In this document: in pieces, positions 33,488 through 42,800 of the stretch
Numbering within the stretch: the stretch's first letter is position 1
Layout of the letters: each line of letters opens with the position of its first letter
NCBI GenBank assembly: GCA_021804565.1
Contig: JAJZHK010000019.1
Coordinates: 1 to 47,875, forward strand
Length of the DNA: 47,875 bases
DNA from: Pseudomonadota bacterium
GTDB lineage: Bacteria; Pseudomonadota; Gammaproteobacteria; Pseudomonadales; Moraxellaceae
Reading direction: 5' to 3'
The notes under the pieces: model-generated
Seen by the model: the letters and a program-made list of their open reading frames with translations, nothing else
Databases searched by the model: none
What the model was told of the DNA's origin: nothing
Translations under genes and position numbers: made by a program

Positions 33488-36081
33488 GCAGCCATCGTTA
33501 TCGCAAACCCTTGCCGGGGACCGCGCTTGAGTATTTCGATGCGCGTGCGGCGGTCGAGGCGATCCGGCCGGGAGCCTGGGCCGGTCTGCCCTACACGGCG
33601 CGTGTGCACGCCGAGAACCTGCTGCGCCGCTGCGATGAGGAGCTGCTGGCGGATTGTTTGCGGCAGATTGTCGAGCGCCGGCGTGACCGCGACTTCCCCT
33701 GGTTTCCTGCACGCGTCGTCTGCCATGACATCCTCGGTCAGACGGCGCTGGTCGACTTGGCGGGTTTGCGTGACGCCATCGCTGAGCGTGGCGGTGATCC
33801 GGCCCAGGTCAATCCGGTGGTGCCGGTGCAACTGATCGTCGATCATTCGCTGGCGGTGGAGTGTGGTGGTGATGACCCGCAGGCATTCGCCAAGAACCGG
33901 GCGATCGAGGACCGGCGCAATGAAGATCGCTTTCACTTCATCGAATGGACACGGGCGGCCTTCAAGAATGTCGAGGTGATTCCCCCCGGCAACGGCATCA
34001 TGCACCAGATCAATCTCGAGCATATGTCGCCGGTGGTGCACAGCCAGGATGGCGTCGCCTACCCGGACACCCTGGTCGGCACCGACAGCCATACGCCACA
34101 CGTCGACGCCCTCGGGGTCATCGCCGTCGGCGTCGGTGGCCTGGAGGCTGAAAATGTCATGCTCGGCAGGGCCTCCTGGATGCGCTTGCCGGACATCGTC
34201 GGGGTCGAACTCAAGGGGCGTCCGGGTGCCGGTATCACGGCGACCGATGTGGTTCTCGCGTTGACCGAGTTTTTAAGGCAGAGCAAGGTGGTGGGGGCCT
34301 ATCTGGAGTTCTTCGGGGCGGGCGCAGCGGTGCTCAGCCTCGGTGATCGGGCGACGATTTCCAATATGGCCCCTGAGTACGGGGCGACGGCAGCGATGTT
34401 CGCCATCGATCAGCAGACCCTGGACTATTTGCGGCTGACCGGGCGCAGTGACGAGCAGGTGCAGCTGGTCGAAACCTACGCACGCCACGCCGGCCTGTGG
34501 GCGCAGACGCTGACCGAGGTCGAGTATGAGCGTGTACTGCACTTCGATCTGTCAAGCGTCGTGCGCAATATGGCGGGCCCTTCGAGTCCACACAAGCGTC
34601 TGCCGACCAGCGAGCTGGCAGCGCGTGGCATCGCCGCGCCCTGGCAGCAGGAAGAGGGCAAGATGCCGGATGGTGCGGTCATCATCGCCGCCATCACCAG
34701 CTGCACCAACACCAGCAATCCACGCAATGTCATCGCCGCCGGGCTGCTGGCCCGCAAGGCGCGTCAGCTGGGCCTGACGCGCAAGCCTTGGGTGAAAAGC
34801 TCGCTGGCGCCGGGGTCACGGGTGGTCGCCAGCTATCTCGAGGCGGCCGGTCTCAAAGAAGACCTCGAGCACCTGGGGTTTGGTATCGTCGCTTTTGCCT
34901 GCACCACCTGCAACGGCATGTCGGGGGCTCTGGATCCGGCGATACAGCAGGAAATCATCGACAGGCAGCTGTACACCACGGCGGTGTTGTCGGGCAACCG
35001 CAACTTCGATGGCCGTATCCATCCTTACGCCAAGCAGGCTTTCCTGGCTTCGCCGCCTTTGGTGGTGGCCTACGCCATCGCCGGCACCATACGCTTTGAC
35101 ATCGAGAAAGACATCCTCGGTTTCTCCGCCGGGCAGCCGGTGCGTCTGCAGGACATCTGGCCGAGCGATGCCGAGGTCGATGCGGTGCTGCAGGCGGCGG
35201 TCAAGCCCGAGCAGTTTCGCCAGGTCTATATTCCGATGTTCGAGCAGTCGTCGCAGGCGACCCGCACGGTGTCGCCGCTTTACGACTGGCGCCCGCAGAG
35301 CACCTACATTCGGCGGCCACCTTACTGGCAAGGCGCACTCGCCGGCGAGCGGACCTTGCGCGGGATGCGCGCCCTGGCGGTGCTCGGCGACAACATCACC
35401 ACCGACCACCTGTCGCCGTCCAATGCCATTCTGCCGGACTCCGCCGCCGGAGAGTACCTGGCGTCCATGGGGGTGCCGGAAGAGGACTTCAACTCCTATG
35501 CCACCCACCGTGGCGACCACCTGACGGCGCAACGGGCAACTTTTGCCAACCCCAAATTGTTCAATGAGATGGTGCGTGACGAGCAGGGCGAGGTGGTGCA
35601 AGGCTCCTGGGCGCGGGTCGAGCCGGAAGGCCAGGTCATGCGGATGTGGGAGGCGATTGAGACGTATATGCAGCGCAAACAGCCGCTGATCATCATCGCC
35701 GGGGCGGATTATGGCCAGGGTTCTTCACGCGACTGGGCGGCCAAAGGGGTGCGCCTGGCGGGTGTCGAAACCATCGTCGCTGAAGGTTTTGAGCGTATCC
35801 ACCGCACCAACCTGATCGGTATGGGCGTCTTGCCCTTGCAGTTTGAGGCCGGGACGACGCGGCTCAGCCTGGGCCTCGATGGCAGCGAGAGTTACTCGGT
35901 GCTGGGTCAGCCTACCCCCGGTGCCAGGCTGCGCCTGCGCATAGAAAGCCGGGACGGCAAGGTGGTCGACGTGGACGTGATTTGTCGGCTCGATACCGCC
36001 GAGGAAGTCTCGATCTATAAGGCCGGCGGTGTCTTGCAACGTTTTGCCGAAGACTTTCTTGAATCCAGGGGCCGGCTTTGA
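33484..36081 (+). CDS. acnD: Fe/S-dependent 2-methylcitrate dehydratase AcnD
   Basis: 865 residues. An aconitase-like iron-sulfur enzyme that dehydrates 2-methylcitrate to 2-methylaconitate, replacing PrpD in this type of cluster. Aconitase motifs are clear: [28 protein letters not shown] (first cluster Cys), [15 protein letters not shown] (two further cluster Cys), [10 protein letters not shown], and the C-terminal swivel domain with [16 protein letters not shown]. The length matches known AcnD proteins. It needs the isomerase PrpF, encoded 21 nt downstream. Confidence 0.95.
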   Translation: MSSHRYRKPLPGTALEYFDARAAVEAIRPGAWAGLPYTARVHAENLLRRCDEELLADCLRQIVERRRDRDFPWFPARVVCHDILGQTALVDLAGLRDAIAERGGDPAQVNPVVPVQLIVDHSLAVECGGDDPQAFAKNRAIEDRRNEDRFHFIEWTRAAFKNVEVIPPGNGIMHQINLEHMSPVVHSQDGVAYPDTLVGTDSHTPHVDALGVIAVGVGGLEAENVMLGRASWMRLPDIVGVELKGRPGAGITATDVVLALTEFLRQSKVVGAYLEFFGAGAAVLSLGDRATISNMAPEYGATAAMFAIDQQTLDYLRLTGRSDEQVQLVETYARHAGLWAQTLTEVEYERVLHFDLSSVVRNMAGPSSPHKRLPTSELAARGIAAPWQQEEGKMPDGAVIIAAITSCTNTSNPRNVIAAGLLARKARQLGLTRKPWVKSSLAPGSRVVASYLEAAGLKEDLEHLGFGIVAFACTTCNGMSGALDPAIQQEIIDRQLYTTAVLSGNRNFDGRIHPYAKQAFLASPPLVVAYAIAGTIRFDIEKDILGFSAGQPVRLQDIWPSDAEVDAVLQAAVKPEQFRQVYIPMFEQSSQATRTVSPLYDWRPQSTYIRRPPYWQGALAGERTLRGMRALAVLGDNITTDHLSPSNAILPDSAAGEYLASMGVPEEDFNSYATHRGDHLTAQRATFANPKLFNEMVRDEQGEVVQGSWARVEPEGQVMRMWEAIETYMQRKQPLIIIAGADYGQGSSRDWAAKGVRLAGVETIVAEGFERIHRTNLIGMGVLPLQFEAGTTRLSLGLDGSESYSVLGQPTPGARLRLRIESRDGKVVDVDVICRLDTAEEVSIYKAGGVLQRFAEDFLESRGRL

Positions 36082-36102
36082 GCCGTGAGCAGGAGTATGT
36101 CG

Positions 36103-37305
36103 ATGTCGCACCAGCCACAGATACGCATCGCCGCGACTTATATGCGCGGCGGCACCAGCAAGGGCGTGTTCTTTCTGCGCCAGGATCTTCCTCTGCCGGC
36201 CCAGCTGCCAGGTCGCGCCCGTGATGCCGTGCTTTTGCGTGTCATCGGCAGCCCGGACATCTATGGCAAGCAGATCGATGGTATGGGCGGCGCCACTTCG
36301 AGCACCAGCAAGACGGTGATCCTTGATCGCAGCCAGCGGCCCGATCATGACGTCGACTATCTCTTCGGTCAGGTGTCGATCGACAAGGCGCTGGTCGACT
36401 GGAGCGGCAACTGCGGCAATCTGTCGGCGGCGGTCGGTCCGCTCGCCATCAGTCGGGGTCTGGTCGATCCCCAGCGTTTGCCACAAAATGGTATCGCCAG
36501 TGTGCGTATCTGGCAGGCCAATATCGGTAAGACCATCGTCGCTCATGTGCCCATCGTCGATGGTCAGGTGCAGGAGACCGGTGACTTCGAGCTCGATGGG
36601 GTGACCTTTCCGGCCGCGGAAATTGCTCTGGAGTTCATCGATCCGTCGGAAGAGGGCGAAGACGGTGGTGGCGAGATCTTTCCCACCGGTCGACTCATCG
36701 ATGAACTCGATGTTCCCGGCATAGGACGCATCGAGGCCACCTTGATCAATGCCGGTATCCCGACGGTGTTCGTCGATGCGGCCGCCATCGGCTACAGCGG
36801 CCGCGAATTGCAGGCGGCGATCAACAGTGATGCGCAGGCCCTGGCCAGGTTTGAGAGCTTGCGCGCCCAGGGTGCTTTACGCATGGGGCTGATCGACAGC
36901 CTTGAGCAGGCGGCCCAGCGCCAACATACGCCCAAGGTCGCTTTTGTGGCGCCGCCGGCTGATTTTGTGGCCTCCAGTGGTCAGCATGTCGCAGCCCGCC
37001 AGATCGATCTGCTGGTGCGCGCCATGTCGATGGGGCAGTTGCACCATGCCATGATGGGGACGGCAGCCGTCGCTATCGCGGCCGCGGCCGCCATCCCCGG
37101 TACCTTGGTCAACCGGGCCGCCGGTGGCGGGGTGCGCCACCATGTGCGCTTCGGTCACCCTTCTGGAACCTTGCGGGTGGGCGCCGAGGTCGAGCAGGTC
37201 GACGGGCGGTGGCAGGTGCGCAAGGTGGCCATGAGCCGCAGTGCACGCATCCTCATGGAAGGCTATGTGCGCATCCCCGCTGAGGTGCTCGCGCCGTTCG
37301 TCTAG
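36103..37305 (+). CDS. prpF: 2-Methylaconitate cis-trans isomerase PrpF
   Basis: 400 residues. It isomerises the trans-2-methylaconitate made by AcnD so the aconitase can continue. Family signatures are [14 protein letters not shown] near the N-terminus, [14 protein letters not shown], and [14 protein letters not shown]. The ATG at 36103 follows AGGAG (36091-36095) by 7 nt; an upstream ATG (36097) and GTG (36085) are less well placed. It is the last gene of the operon. No prpD is present, as expected for acnD/prpF clusters. The stop codon is shared with the convergent rpiA stop in a CTAG. Confidence 0.95.
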   Translation: MSHQPQIRIAATYMRGGTSKGVFFLRQDLPLPAQLPGRARDAVLLRVIGSPDIYGKQIDGMGGATSSTSKTVILDRSQRPDHDVDYLFGQVSIDKALVDWSGNCGNLSAAVGPLAISRGLVDPQRLPQNGIASVRIWQANIGKTIVAHVPIVDGQVQETGDFELDGVTFPAAEIALEFIDPSEEGEDGGGEIFPTGRLIDELDVPGIGRIEATLINAGIPTVFVDAAAIGYSGRELQAAINSDAQALARFESLRAQGALRMGLIDSLEQAAQRQHTPKVAFVAPPADFVASSGQHVAARQIDLLVRAMSMGQLHHAMMGTAAVAIAAAAAIPGTLVNRAAGGGVRHHVRFGHPSGTLRVGAEVEQVDGRWQVRKVAMSRSARILMEGYVRIPAEVLAPFV

Positions 37306-37991
37306 CTCTGGCGGGGCACCGCTTCGGCGGGGTGTTGCAGGCATTGCACGCCCGCATCGCTGGCGACCAGGACGATGTCGGCGCGGCGGCGGGCGAACAG
37401 CCCATTGCAGACCGTGCCGGTGAGCTGGTCGAGGCGGGCTTCGAGGTGGACGGGGTCGTGGATGTCCAGACCCCAGACGTCGAGGATGCAGTTGCCATTG
37501 TCGGTAACCACGCCTTCCCGGTAGACCGGGTGGCCTCCGAGCTTGACCAGTTCGCGGGCCACGTAAGAGCGAGCCATGGGGATGACTTCGATGGGCAGAG
37601 GAAAACGGCCCAGACGATCGACGCGCTTGCTGTCATCGACGATGCAGACGAAGCGCTGGCTGGCGGCGGCGACGATCTTTTCACGGGTCAGGGCGGCGCC
37701 GCCACCTTTGATCAGGCAGAGCTGCGGATCAAACTCATCCGCCCCGTCGATATAGACACTGAGGCCGTTGACGTCGTTCAGCTCGAGCACATCGAAGCCA
37801 TGGGCCTTGAGGCGGGCGGCGGTGGCTTGCGAACTGGCAACCGCCCCTTCGATAGAGACACGCTCGCTTTTCAGCAGGTCGATGAAAAAATTGGCGGTAC
37901 TGCCGGTGCCGACACCGATGACCTCGCCACTGGGAACGTAGGCCAGTGCGGCGCGTGCCACGGCGAGTTTGCGTGCATCCTGAGCTTGCAT
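37302..37991 (-). CDS. rpiA: Ribose-5-phosphate isomerase A
   Basis: 229 residues. It interconverts ribose-5-phosphate and ribulose-5-phosphate in the pentose phosphate pathway. Motifs are [32 protein letters not shown], and [14 protein letters not shown] with the catalytic residues. The ATG at 37991 was chosen because it matches the family N-terminus ([16 protein letters not shown]), and because the predicted transcription start near 38012 lies downstream of the alternative start at 38039. It is divergent from ilvA, an arrangement known in pseudomonads. Confidence 0.95.
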   Translation of the reverse strand: MQAQDARKLAVARAALAYVPSGEVIGVGTGSTANFFIDLLKSERVSIEGAVASSQATAARLKAHGFDVLELNDVNGLSVYIDGADEFDPQLCLIKGGGAALTREKIVAAASQRFVCIVDDSKRVDRLGRFPLPIEVIPMARSYVARELVKLGGHPVYREGVVTDNGNCILDVWGLDIHDPVHLEARLDQLTGTVCNGLFARRRADIVLVASDAGVQCLQHPAEAVPRQS

Positions 37992-38018
37992 GATCGCTAT
38001 CCTGAGGGTGTGCCGACG

Positions 38019-38048
38019 ATTATAACGCCGTATCGCCACCTGAGTCAG
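38019..38048 (-). promoter_or_regulatory. Sigma-70 promoter of rpiA
   Basis: On the minus strand a perfect -10 TATAAT (38024 to 38019) lies 18 bp after a -35-like CTGACT (38048 to 38043). Transcription would start near 38012, about 20 nt before the rpiA ATG. Confidence 0.6.
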
Positions 38049-38086
38049 GCAACATGTTAAATTGCGACTTTACGAGGAGGCGCTGG

Positions 38087-39601
38087 ATGGACTTGGACGA
38101 TGTGGTCAAGGGTGTGTTGCGCGCGCGCGTTTATGAAGTCGCTCGGGAGACGCCTCTCGACCCTATGCCGGTGCTGTCACGTCGGCTCGGGCAAACGGTC
38201 CTGCTCAAACGTGAGGACCTGCAGGAGGTCTTCTCCTTCAAGCTGCGCGGTGCTTACAATCGCATGGCGCAGCTGAGCGCGGCGGACCTGGCGCGTGGGG
38301 TGATATGTGCCTCGGCGGGCAACCATGCGCAGGGTGTCGCGCTGGCGGCCCAGCGGCTCGGCTGTCGGGCGGTCATCGTCATGCCGCAGACGACGCCGGA
38401 CATCAAGGTCAATGCGGTGCGTCAGCGCGGCGCCGAACTGGTTTTGTTCGGCGATGGCTTTGATGAGGCGGCTCAACACGCCCTGCAACTGGTCGAGCGT
38501 GAGGGCTTGAGCTTTGTTCACCCTTACGACGATATCGATGTCATCGCCGGACAGGGCACCGTCGCCATGGAGATCCTGCGTCAGCATGCGCGGCCCTTGC
38601 ACGCCATTTTTGTGCCTGTCGGTGGTGGCGGCCTGATCGCCGGCATGGCGGCTTATATCAAGTATGTGCGGCCTGAGGTTCGCGTCATCGGTGTCGAAGC
38701 GGAAGACTCAGCTTGCCTGTCGGCGGCTTTGGCCGCAGGGGAGCGTGTGCGCCTGGCCCATGTTGGGCTGTTTGCCGATGGTGTGGCGGTGGCGCAGGTC
38801 GGCGAATTGCCCTTTCAGCTGGCGCGCCAGCACGTCGATGCCATGATACGGGTGAGCAGCGATGAGATATGCGCTGCCGTCAAGGATATTTTTGAGGACA
38901 CACGCTCCATCGCCGAGCCCTCCGGGGCCCTGGCGCTGGCAGGTCTGAAACGCTATCGCCAGGAGCATGGCAGCGTGGCGGAGCCCATGGTGGCGGTGGA
39001 CTCCGGTGCCAATATCAATTTTGAGCGCCTGCGCCATATCGCCGAACGAACCGAGTTCGCCGAGCGTCGCGAGGCTATTCTGGCGGTGTCGATTCCTGAG
39101 CGCCCCGGCTCTTTCCATGCCTTTTGTGCCGCGCTGGGCCGACGCAACATCACCGAGTTCAACTATCGCTATGCAGGTCCGGGACTGGCCCATGTTTTCG
39201 TCGGTTTGCAGTTGCACCGCGGTGAGCGTGAGCGTCAGGAGTTGCAGGCCCAGCTTGAGGCCCTGGGTTTGAGCGTGCAGGACCTGTCCGATGACGAGAT
39301 GGCGACTTTGCATATCCGCCATCTGGTCGGGGGTCATGCCGGGCTGCATGACGAGCTGCTTTTTCGCTTTGAGTTTCCCGAGCGCCCTGGTGCACTGCTG
39401 CGCTTTCTCGGTGAACTGGGGACGGACTTCAATATTTCGTTGTTTCACTATCGCAATCACGGCGCCGCCTACGGCCGGGTTCTGGTGGGCTTTCAGCTGG
39501 GCGATCACAGCCGGCAACAATTGCTGGCGCGCCTCGATGGCATCGCCTACGACTACCAGGAGGAAACCGGCAATCCTGCTTATCAACTTTTTTTGCGTTG
39601 A
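38087..39601 (+). CDS. ilvA: Threonine ammonia-lyase, biosynthetic
   Basis: 504 residues. PLP enzyme that deaminates threonine to 2-oxobutanoate, the first step of isoleucine synthesis. The PLP lysine lies in FSFKLRGAYN, followed by SAGNHAQGVALAAQRLG and the phosphate-binding PVGGGGLIAGMAAYIK. Two C-terminal ACT-like regulatory domains (about 325-410 and 420-504, each starting near an E-R-P-G-[SA] motif) predict isoleucine/valine allostery. GAGGAGG lies 6 nt before the ATG at 38087. The 2-oxobutanoate it makes can yield propionyl-CoA, a loose link to the nearby prp operon. Confidence 0.95.
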   Translation: MDLDDVVKGVLRARVYEVARETPLDPMPVLSRRLGQTVLLKREDLQEVFSFKLRGAYNRMAQLSAADLARGVICASAGNHAQGVALAAQRLGCRAVIVMPQTTPDIKVNAVRQRGAELVLFGDGFDEAAQHALQLVEREGLSFVHPYDDIDVIAGQGTVAMEILRQHARPLHAIFVPVGGGGLIAGMAAYIKYVRPEVRVIGVEAEDSACLSAALAAGERVRLAHVGLFADGVAVAQVGELPFQLARQHVDAMIRVSSDEICAAVKDIFEDTRSIAEPSGALALAGLKRYRQEHGSVAEPMVAVDSGANINFERLRHIAERTEFAERREAILAVSIPERPGSFHAFCAALGRRNITEFNYRYAGPGLAHVFVGLQLHRGERERQELQAQLEALGLSVQDLSDDEMATLHIRHLVGGHAGLHDELLFRFEFPERPGALLRFLGELGTDFNISLFHYRNHGAAYGRVLVGFQLGDHSRQQLLARLDGIAYDYQEETGNPAYQLFLR

Positions 39602-39672
39602 TGGCTCGCTGGATGCACGAGTGCGGTCTAGTCTCAAGGCTCTGAGGATGTTCGTGCTGAAGGAGTCGTGAC

Positions 39673-40500
39673 GTGACCGATCTGGATCGCCTGCTGCAGG
39701 CCAGTACCCAATTGCCCGCTATCCCTGATGTCGTGCAGTCCCTGATCTTGAGTTTTGAAGATCCCCAGGCTGACATCGATACCCTGGCTGAAAAGATATC
39801 TCATGACCCGGCCCTCGCCGCCAAGGTCCTGCGGCTGGCCAATACGGCCGCCTATGGCGGCAATCGCAGGATTGCCAGCATCTCGGATGCGGTGATGATG
39901 CTGGGCTTCAACACCTTGCGCACCCTGGTGCTGGCCTGTGGTCTGGTAGGGCAGTTCAAGCACTTCACCGGTGTCGATATGCGGGTGTTCTGGCGGCGCA
40001 GTTTTCGTGTCGCCTCGACCTGCTCCTGGCTGGCGCGCAGCTGCGGACAGAATGCTGACATTGCCTTCAGCGTGGGTCTGCTGCACAACCTGGGCCAGTT
40101 GCTGCTGGCGGTTGCCGATCCGGTGGCGGCTCAGGAGGTCAGCCGTCTGGTCGATGAAGGCGAGGATCGCTTCGTGGCTGAAATGAACATACTCGGCTTC
40201 ACCACCGTACAGGCAGCCGCGGAACTGGCCTCACGCTGGCGTTTCCCGCGCGACATCGTCGAAGGGATTGCCGGTCAGCAGATGCCCTTGCAACAAGATC
40301 CGCCGTCGGCTTTGGCGATGATCGTCCACCTGGCCATCGTCCTGGTCCGCGGCACCGAGGCGGAAGTCGATCTCGACTGGCTGGCCAAGCTGCTGCCGCA
40401 GCGGGTGCTCGAGGCTTTGCGCCTCAAGCCGGAGGCCGTGCTGTCCAGCTACGGTGAGCTGGCCGGGTTGGGTGAAGAGTTGGGTGCGTTACTGGTCTGA
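39673..40500 (+). CDS. HDOD domain signalling protein
   Basis: 275 residues from a GTG; AGGAG lies 7 nt upstream. The HDOD domain covers about residues 5-205: LPAIPDVVQSLILSFEDPQ, ISHDPALAAKVLRLANTAAYG, SISDAVMMLGFNTLRTLVL and SVGLLHNLGQLLLA. HDOD proteins are catalytically inert relatives of HD phosphohydrolases and act as signalling adaptors, often linked to motility and c-di-GMP networks. No output domain is fused. Its 3' end overlaps the convergent coiled-coil gene by 52 bp. Confidence 0.9.
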   Translation: MTDLDRLLQASTQLPAIPDVVQSLILSFEDPQADIDTLAEKISHDPALAAKVLRLANTAAYGGNRRIASISDAVMMLGFNTLRTLVLACGLVGQFKHFTGVDMRVFWRRSFRVASTCSWLARSCGQNADIAFSVGLLHNLGQLLLAVADPVAAQEVSRLVDEGEDRFVAEMNILGFTTVQAAAELASRWRFPRDIVEGIAGQQMPLQQDPPSALAMIVHLAIVLVRGTEAEVDLDWLAKLLPQRVLEALRLKPEAVLSSYGELAGLGEELGALLV

Positions 40501-41099
40501 TGCATTTCCAGGCTTTGCAGACGAGCGATCACCTTGCTGTAGTCATTGCGCGTGCTGTCCATGCTCGTGCGCAGGTGGGCGATATCGCTCTGCAGGGACC
40601 GGATGCCCTGGTCTTCCTCGGCGATATGTTTGAGCAGGCCGGCCGGCACGGCTTTGCCTGAGCGTTCAAAGTCAGCGGCGTGACGGGTGTCCTGTTCACG
40701 CTCGCTCTGCGCCCTCTGCAAGGCGCCCTGCTTGATGTCGATATTGGCCTGCAAGGCTTCCAGCCGGCTTTGCATCTGCCGTCGTGCATCGTTGGAGCTG
40801 CCGTACAGGGAGAGCAGACGGGCGTCGGCTTTTTGCTGCTCGGCGAGCTGCTGGCGGCGTGCCAGCTCGGCAGCGTCAGGCGGTGGCGCGACATCCTTGA
40901 TGACATTCATGTTGGCGTCGAGGACTTGATAGCCATGCCTGAGCGCAGCGGCACTCAAGGTGTCGGAGAGTACGGGTTGCTGTTGATCATCGAAATAACG
41001 GTACCAGTGGCGCCCCACCTCATCGGCGCCTACCACCGAGCAGGGCAGCAGGGCGCAGCAGAGCAGGAGCCGTCGAGCAAGGGTGAGCATGATCGTCAT
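40449..41099 (-). CDS. Exported coiled-coil protein with DUF4124-like N-terminus
   Basis: 216 residues from the ATG at 41099 (an alternative is the ATG at 41090). A signal peptide (MLTLARRLLLCCALLPCSVVGA) precedes a short WYRYFDDQQQPVLSDTLS segment resembling DUF4124-type repeats. A long, charged alpha-helical/coiled-coil region follows (about 80-200, rich in Gln, Arg, Ala) with a Ser/Asn/Pro tail. Nothing in it suggests an enzyme. The 3' 52 bp are antisense to the HDOD gene. The function is unknown; a periplasmic structural or envelope role is a guess. Confidence 0.75.
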   Translation of the reverse strand: MTIMLTLARRLLLCCALLPCSVVGADEVGRHWYRYFDDQQQPVLSDTLSAAALRHGYQVLDANMNVIKDVAPPPDAAELARRQQLAEQQKADARLLSLYGSSNDARRQMQSRLEALQANIDIKQGALQRAQSEREQDTRHAADFERSGKAVPAGLLKHIAEEDQGIRSLQSDIAHLRTSMDSTRNDYSKVIARLQSLEMHQTSNAPNSSPNPASSP

Positions 41100-41371
41100 A
41101 TCCGGCGTCAGTTCTGGTCCTGATCTTAACACAGTGCGGGCCGGCTGGGTGTGGCCGTGCACTTCGCCGCTGTGCTGATACAGTGACGGTGCATGATGTG
41201 TCAAAATTTTATCGTATCGGCGGCCTGCATGGGCCGGCGAAGTGGAATGCAGTCAGAATCTGTGCTAAAAGTAAGGAGTTTGTTTCGGGGTCTGACGACA
41301 AATGCGGCAGATGACTTGAAACGGGCTCGCCTGACCTAGGCGCTCTGGAAGAATGACAAGGCAGCTCAAAG
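41100..41371. other. Intergenic region between the coiled-coil gene and pilG
   Basis: At 272 bp this is the largest gene-free stretch in the window. It must hold the promoters for the minus-strand gene and for pilG, but I cannot place a convincing -35/-10 pair. AT-rich patches occur at 41200-41218 and 41261-41275 (the latter followed by AAGGAG with no gene start in range), and a 5-bp hairpin (CGGCC/GGCCG) lies at 41221-41236. No ORF with coding character is present. Confidence 0.4.
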
Positions 41372-41764
41372 ATGGAAGAGAATTTCGAGGGTCTCAAGGT
41401 CATGGTCATCGACGACTCGAAGACCATACGTCGTACCGCGGAAACCCTGTTGCAGAAGGCTGGCTGTACCGTCATCACCGCGACGGATGGCTTTGATGCT
41501 CTTGCCAAGATCGCCGATACCCATCCGGATATCATCTTCGTGGATATCATGATGCCGCGTCTGGACGGCTATCAGACGTGCGCGCTGATCAAGAACAACA
41601 GCGCTTACAAGTCGACGCCGGTGATCATGTTGTCGAGCAAGGATGGTCTTTTTGACAAGGCCAAAGGCCGTATCGTCGGTTCTGATGAGTACCTGACCAA
41701 GCCTTTCAGTCGTGAAGAGCTGCTCGGCGCGATACGCCAGCACGTCACAAAAGTTCAATCCTGA
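41372..41764 (+). CDS. pilG: Twitching motility response regulator PilG
   Basis: 130 residues, a single receiver domain. The phospho-acceptor is Asp58 (FVDIMMPRLDG), with acidic residues in VMVIDDSKTIRR and the conserved Lys in YLTKPFSREEL. PilG is the CheY-like output of the Chp system and promotes type IV pilus extension through PilB and FimX in Pseudomonas. The start ATG follows AAGGCAG. It is first of pilGHIJK-chpA, in canonical order. Confidence 0.94.
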   Translation: MEENFEGLKVMVIDDSKTIRRTAETLLQKAGCTVITATDGFDALAKIADTHPDIIFVDIMMPRLDGYQTCALIKNNSAYKSTPVIMLSSKDGLFDKAKGRIVGSDEYLTKPFSREELLGAIRQHVTKVQS

Positions 41765-41809
41765 TCGTAAGAGTATCCTTGGCCTGCGTGGCCTTATGAT
41801 GGTGAGTTT

Positions 41810-42175
41810 ATGGCGAGAATTTTGATTGTGGATGACTCTCCCACGGAAACCTACAGGTTCCGTGAAATACTGGAAAAACACGGGCATCAGGTGCTTGAGG
41901 CGAGCAATGGGGCGGATGGTGTCGCCATGGCGCGTGCCGAGCTGCCCGATCTCATCCTCATGGATGTCGTCATGCCCGGGCTGAATGGGTTTCAGGCGAC
42001 ACGCCAGCTGACCAAGGGTGAAGACACCGCCCACATCCCTATCATTATCGTGACGACCAAGGACCAGGAAACCGATCGGGTTTGGGGGAAACGCCAGGGA
42101 GCCCGAGACTACCTGACCAAGCCCATCGAAGAGCAGCAATTGCTGCAAACGATGGCGCAGTACCTGCAAGCTTAA
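41810..42175 (+). CDS. pilH: Twitching motility response regulator PilH
   Basis: 121 residues, a stand-alone receiver domain with ARILIVDDSPTETYRFREIL, the acceptor Asp52 in LILMDVVMPGLNGFQ, and ARDYLTKPIEEQQL. PilH is the second CheY-like protein of the Chp system and counteracts PilG, probably acting as a phosphate sink or promoting retraction. It lies 45 nt after pilG and 11 nt before pilI. Confidence 0.94.
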   Translation: MARILIVDDSPTETYRFREILEKHGHQVLEASNGADGVAMARAELPDLILMDVVMPGLNGFQATRQLTKGEDTAHIPIIIVTTKDQETDRVWGKRQGARDYLTKPIEEQQLLQTMAQYLQA

Positions 42176-42186
42176 GGTAGGGTGCC

Positions 42187-42726
42187 ATGTCTGCTCGCGG
42201 CTTTTTGAAGCTTCTTGAATACGCTGAACGATCGCGCCAGCGCGCCCGCGGCACCTTGGTGCAGGGCGAGGTGCTCGATCAGTGGAGCGGCATCGGCTTT
42301 CGTCTTTTCGGCCAGCACTTCGTCGCCACCATGGGGGAAGTGGCGGAAGTTCTGCCCATCCCCCGCTACACCGCTGTCCCTGGGGTCAAGCCGTGGATGC
42401 GTGGTCTGGCGAATGTGCGTGGACGCCTGCTGCCGGTGATGGATTTGCCAGACTACTTCCAGCAGGTCTCGCAGGTGCCGGAGTCGCGGCGGCGTATTCT
42501 GGTCGTGGACATGGGCGACATTTTCTCAGGACTGATTGTCGATGAAGTGTTCGGTATGCAGCACTTCCCTGTACGCGACTATCGGGAGCGCGCGCATACG
42601 ACGGTGCCGGCGGTCCTGCACCCCTATCTGCAGGGGGCGTTTTGGCGGCAGGGGATGGATTGGCATGTCTTCAGTCTGAGTCGCCTGGTGCAGGAGCCAT
42701 CCTTCATGCAGGCTGCCGTGGCGTAA
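42187..42726 (+). CDS. pilI: CheW-like adaptor PilI
   Basis: 179 residues. The CheW domain (about 30-170) couples the chemoreceptor PilJ to the kinase ChpA: GFRLFGQHFVATMGEVAEVL, VPGVKPWMRGLANVRGRLLPVMDL, and RRRILVVDMGDIFSGLIVDE. The short basic N-terminus (SARGFLKLLEYAERSRQRAR) is typical of PilI. The start ATG follows AGGG. It is followed by a 74-nt gap before pilJ. Confidence 0.92.
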   Translation: MSARGFLKLLEYAERSRQRARGTLVQGEVLDQWSGIGFRLFGQHFVATMGEVAEVLPIPRYTAVPGVKPWMRGLANVRGRLLPVMDLPDYFQQVSQVPESRRRILVVDMGDIFSGLIVDEVFGMQHFPVRDYRERAHTTVPAVLHPYLQGAFWRQGMDWHVFSLSRLVQEPSFMQAAVA

Positions 42727-42800
42727 GGTTTTCCAGCACGATGACGATGGCGTCATCAAAAAATAAATAATGTGTGGTAGCAGGCCGGAGGCCAGAATTG

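Noticed and set aside
41261-41371. A small gene starting after AAGGAG near 41273, ahead of pilG
   Set aside because: No start codon with a sensible open frame follows at ribosome-binding distance.
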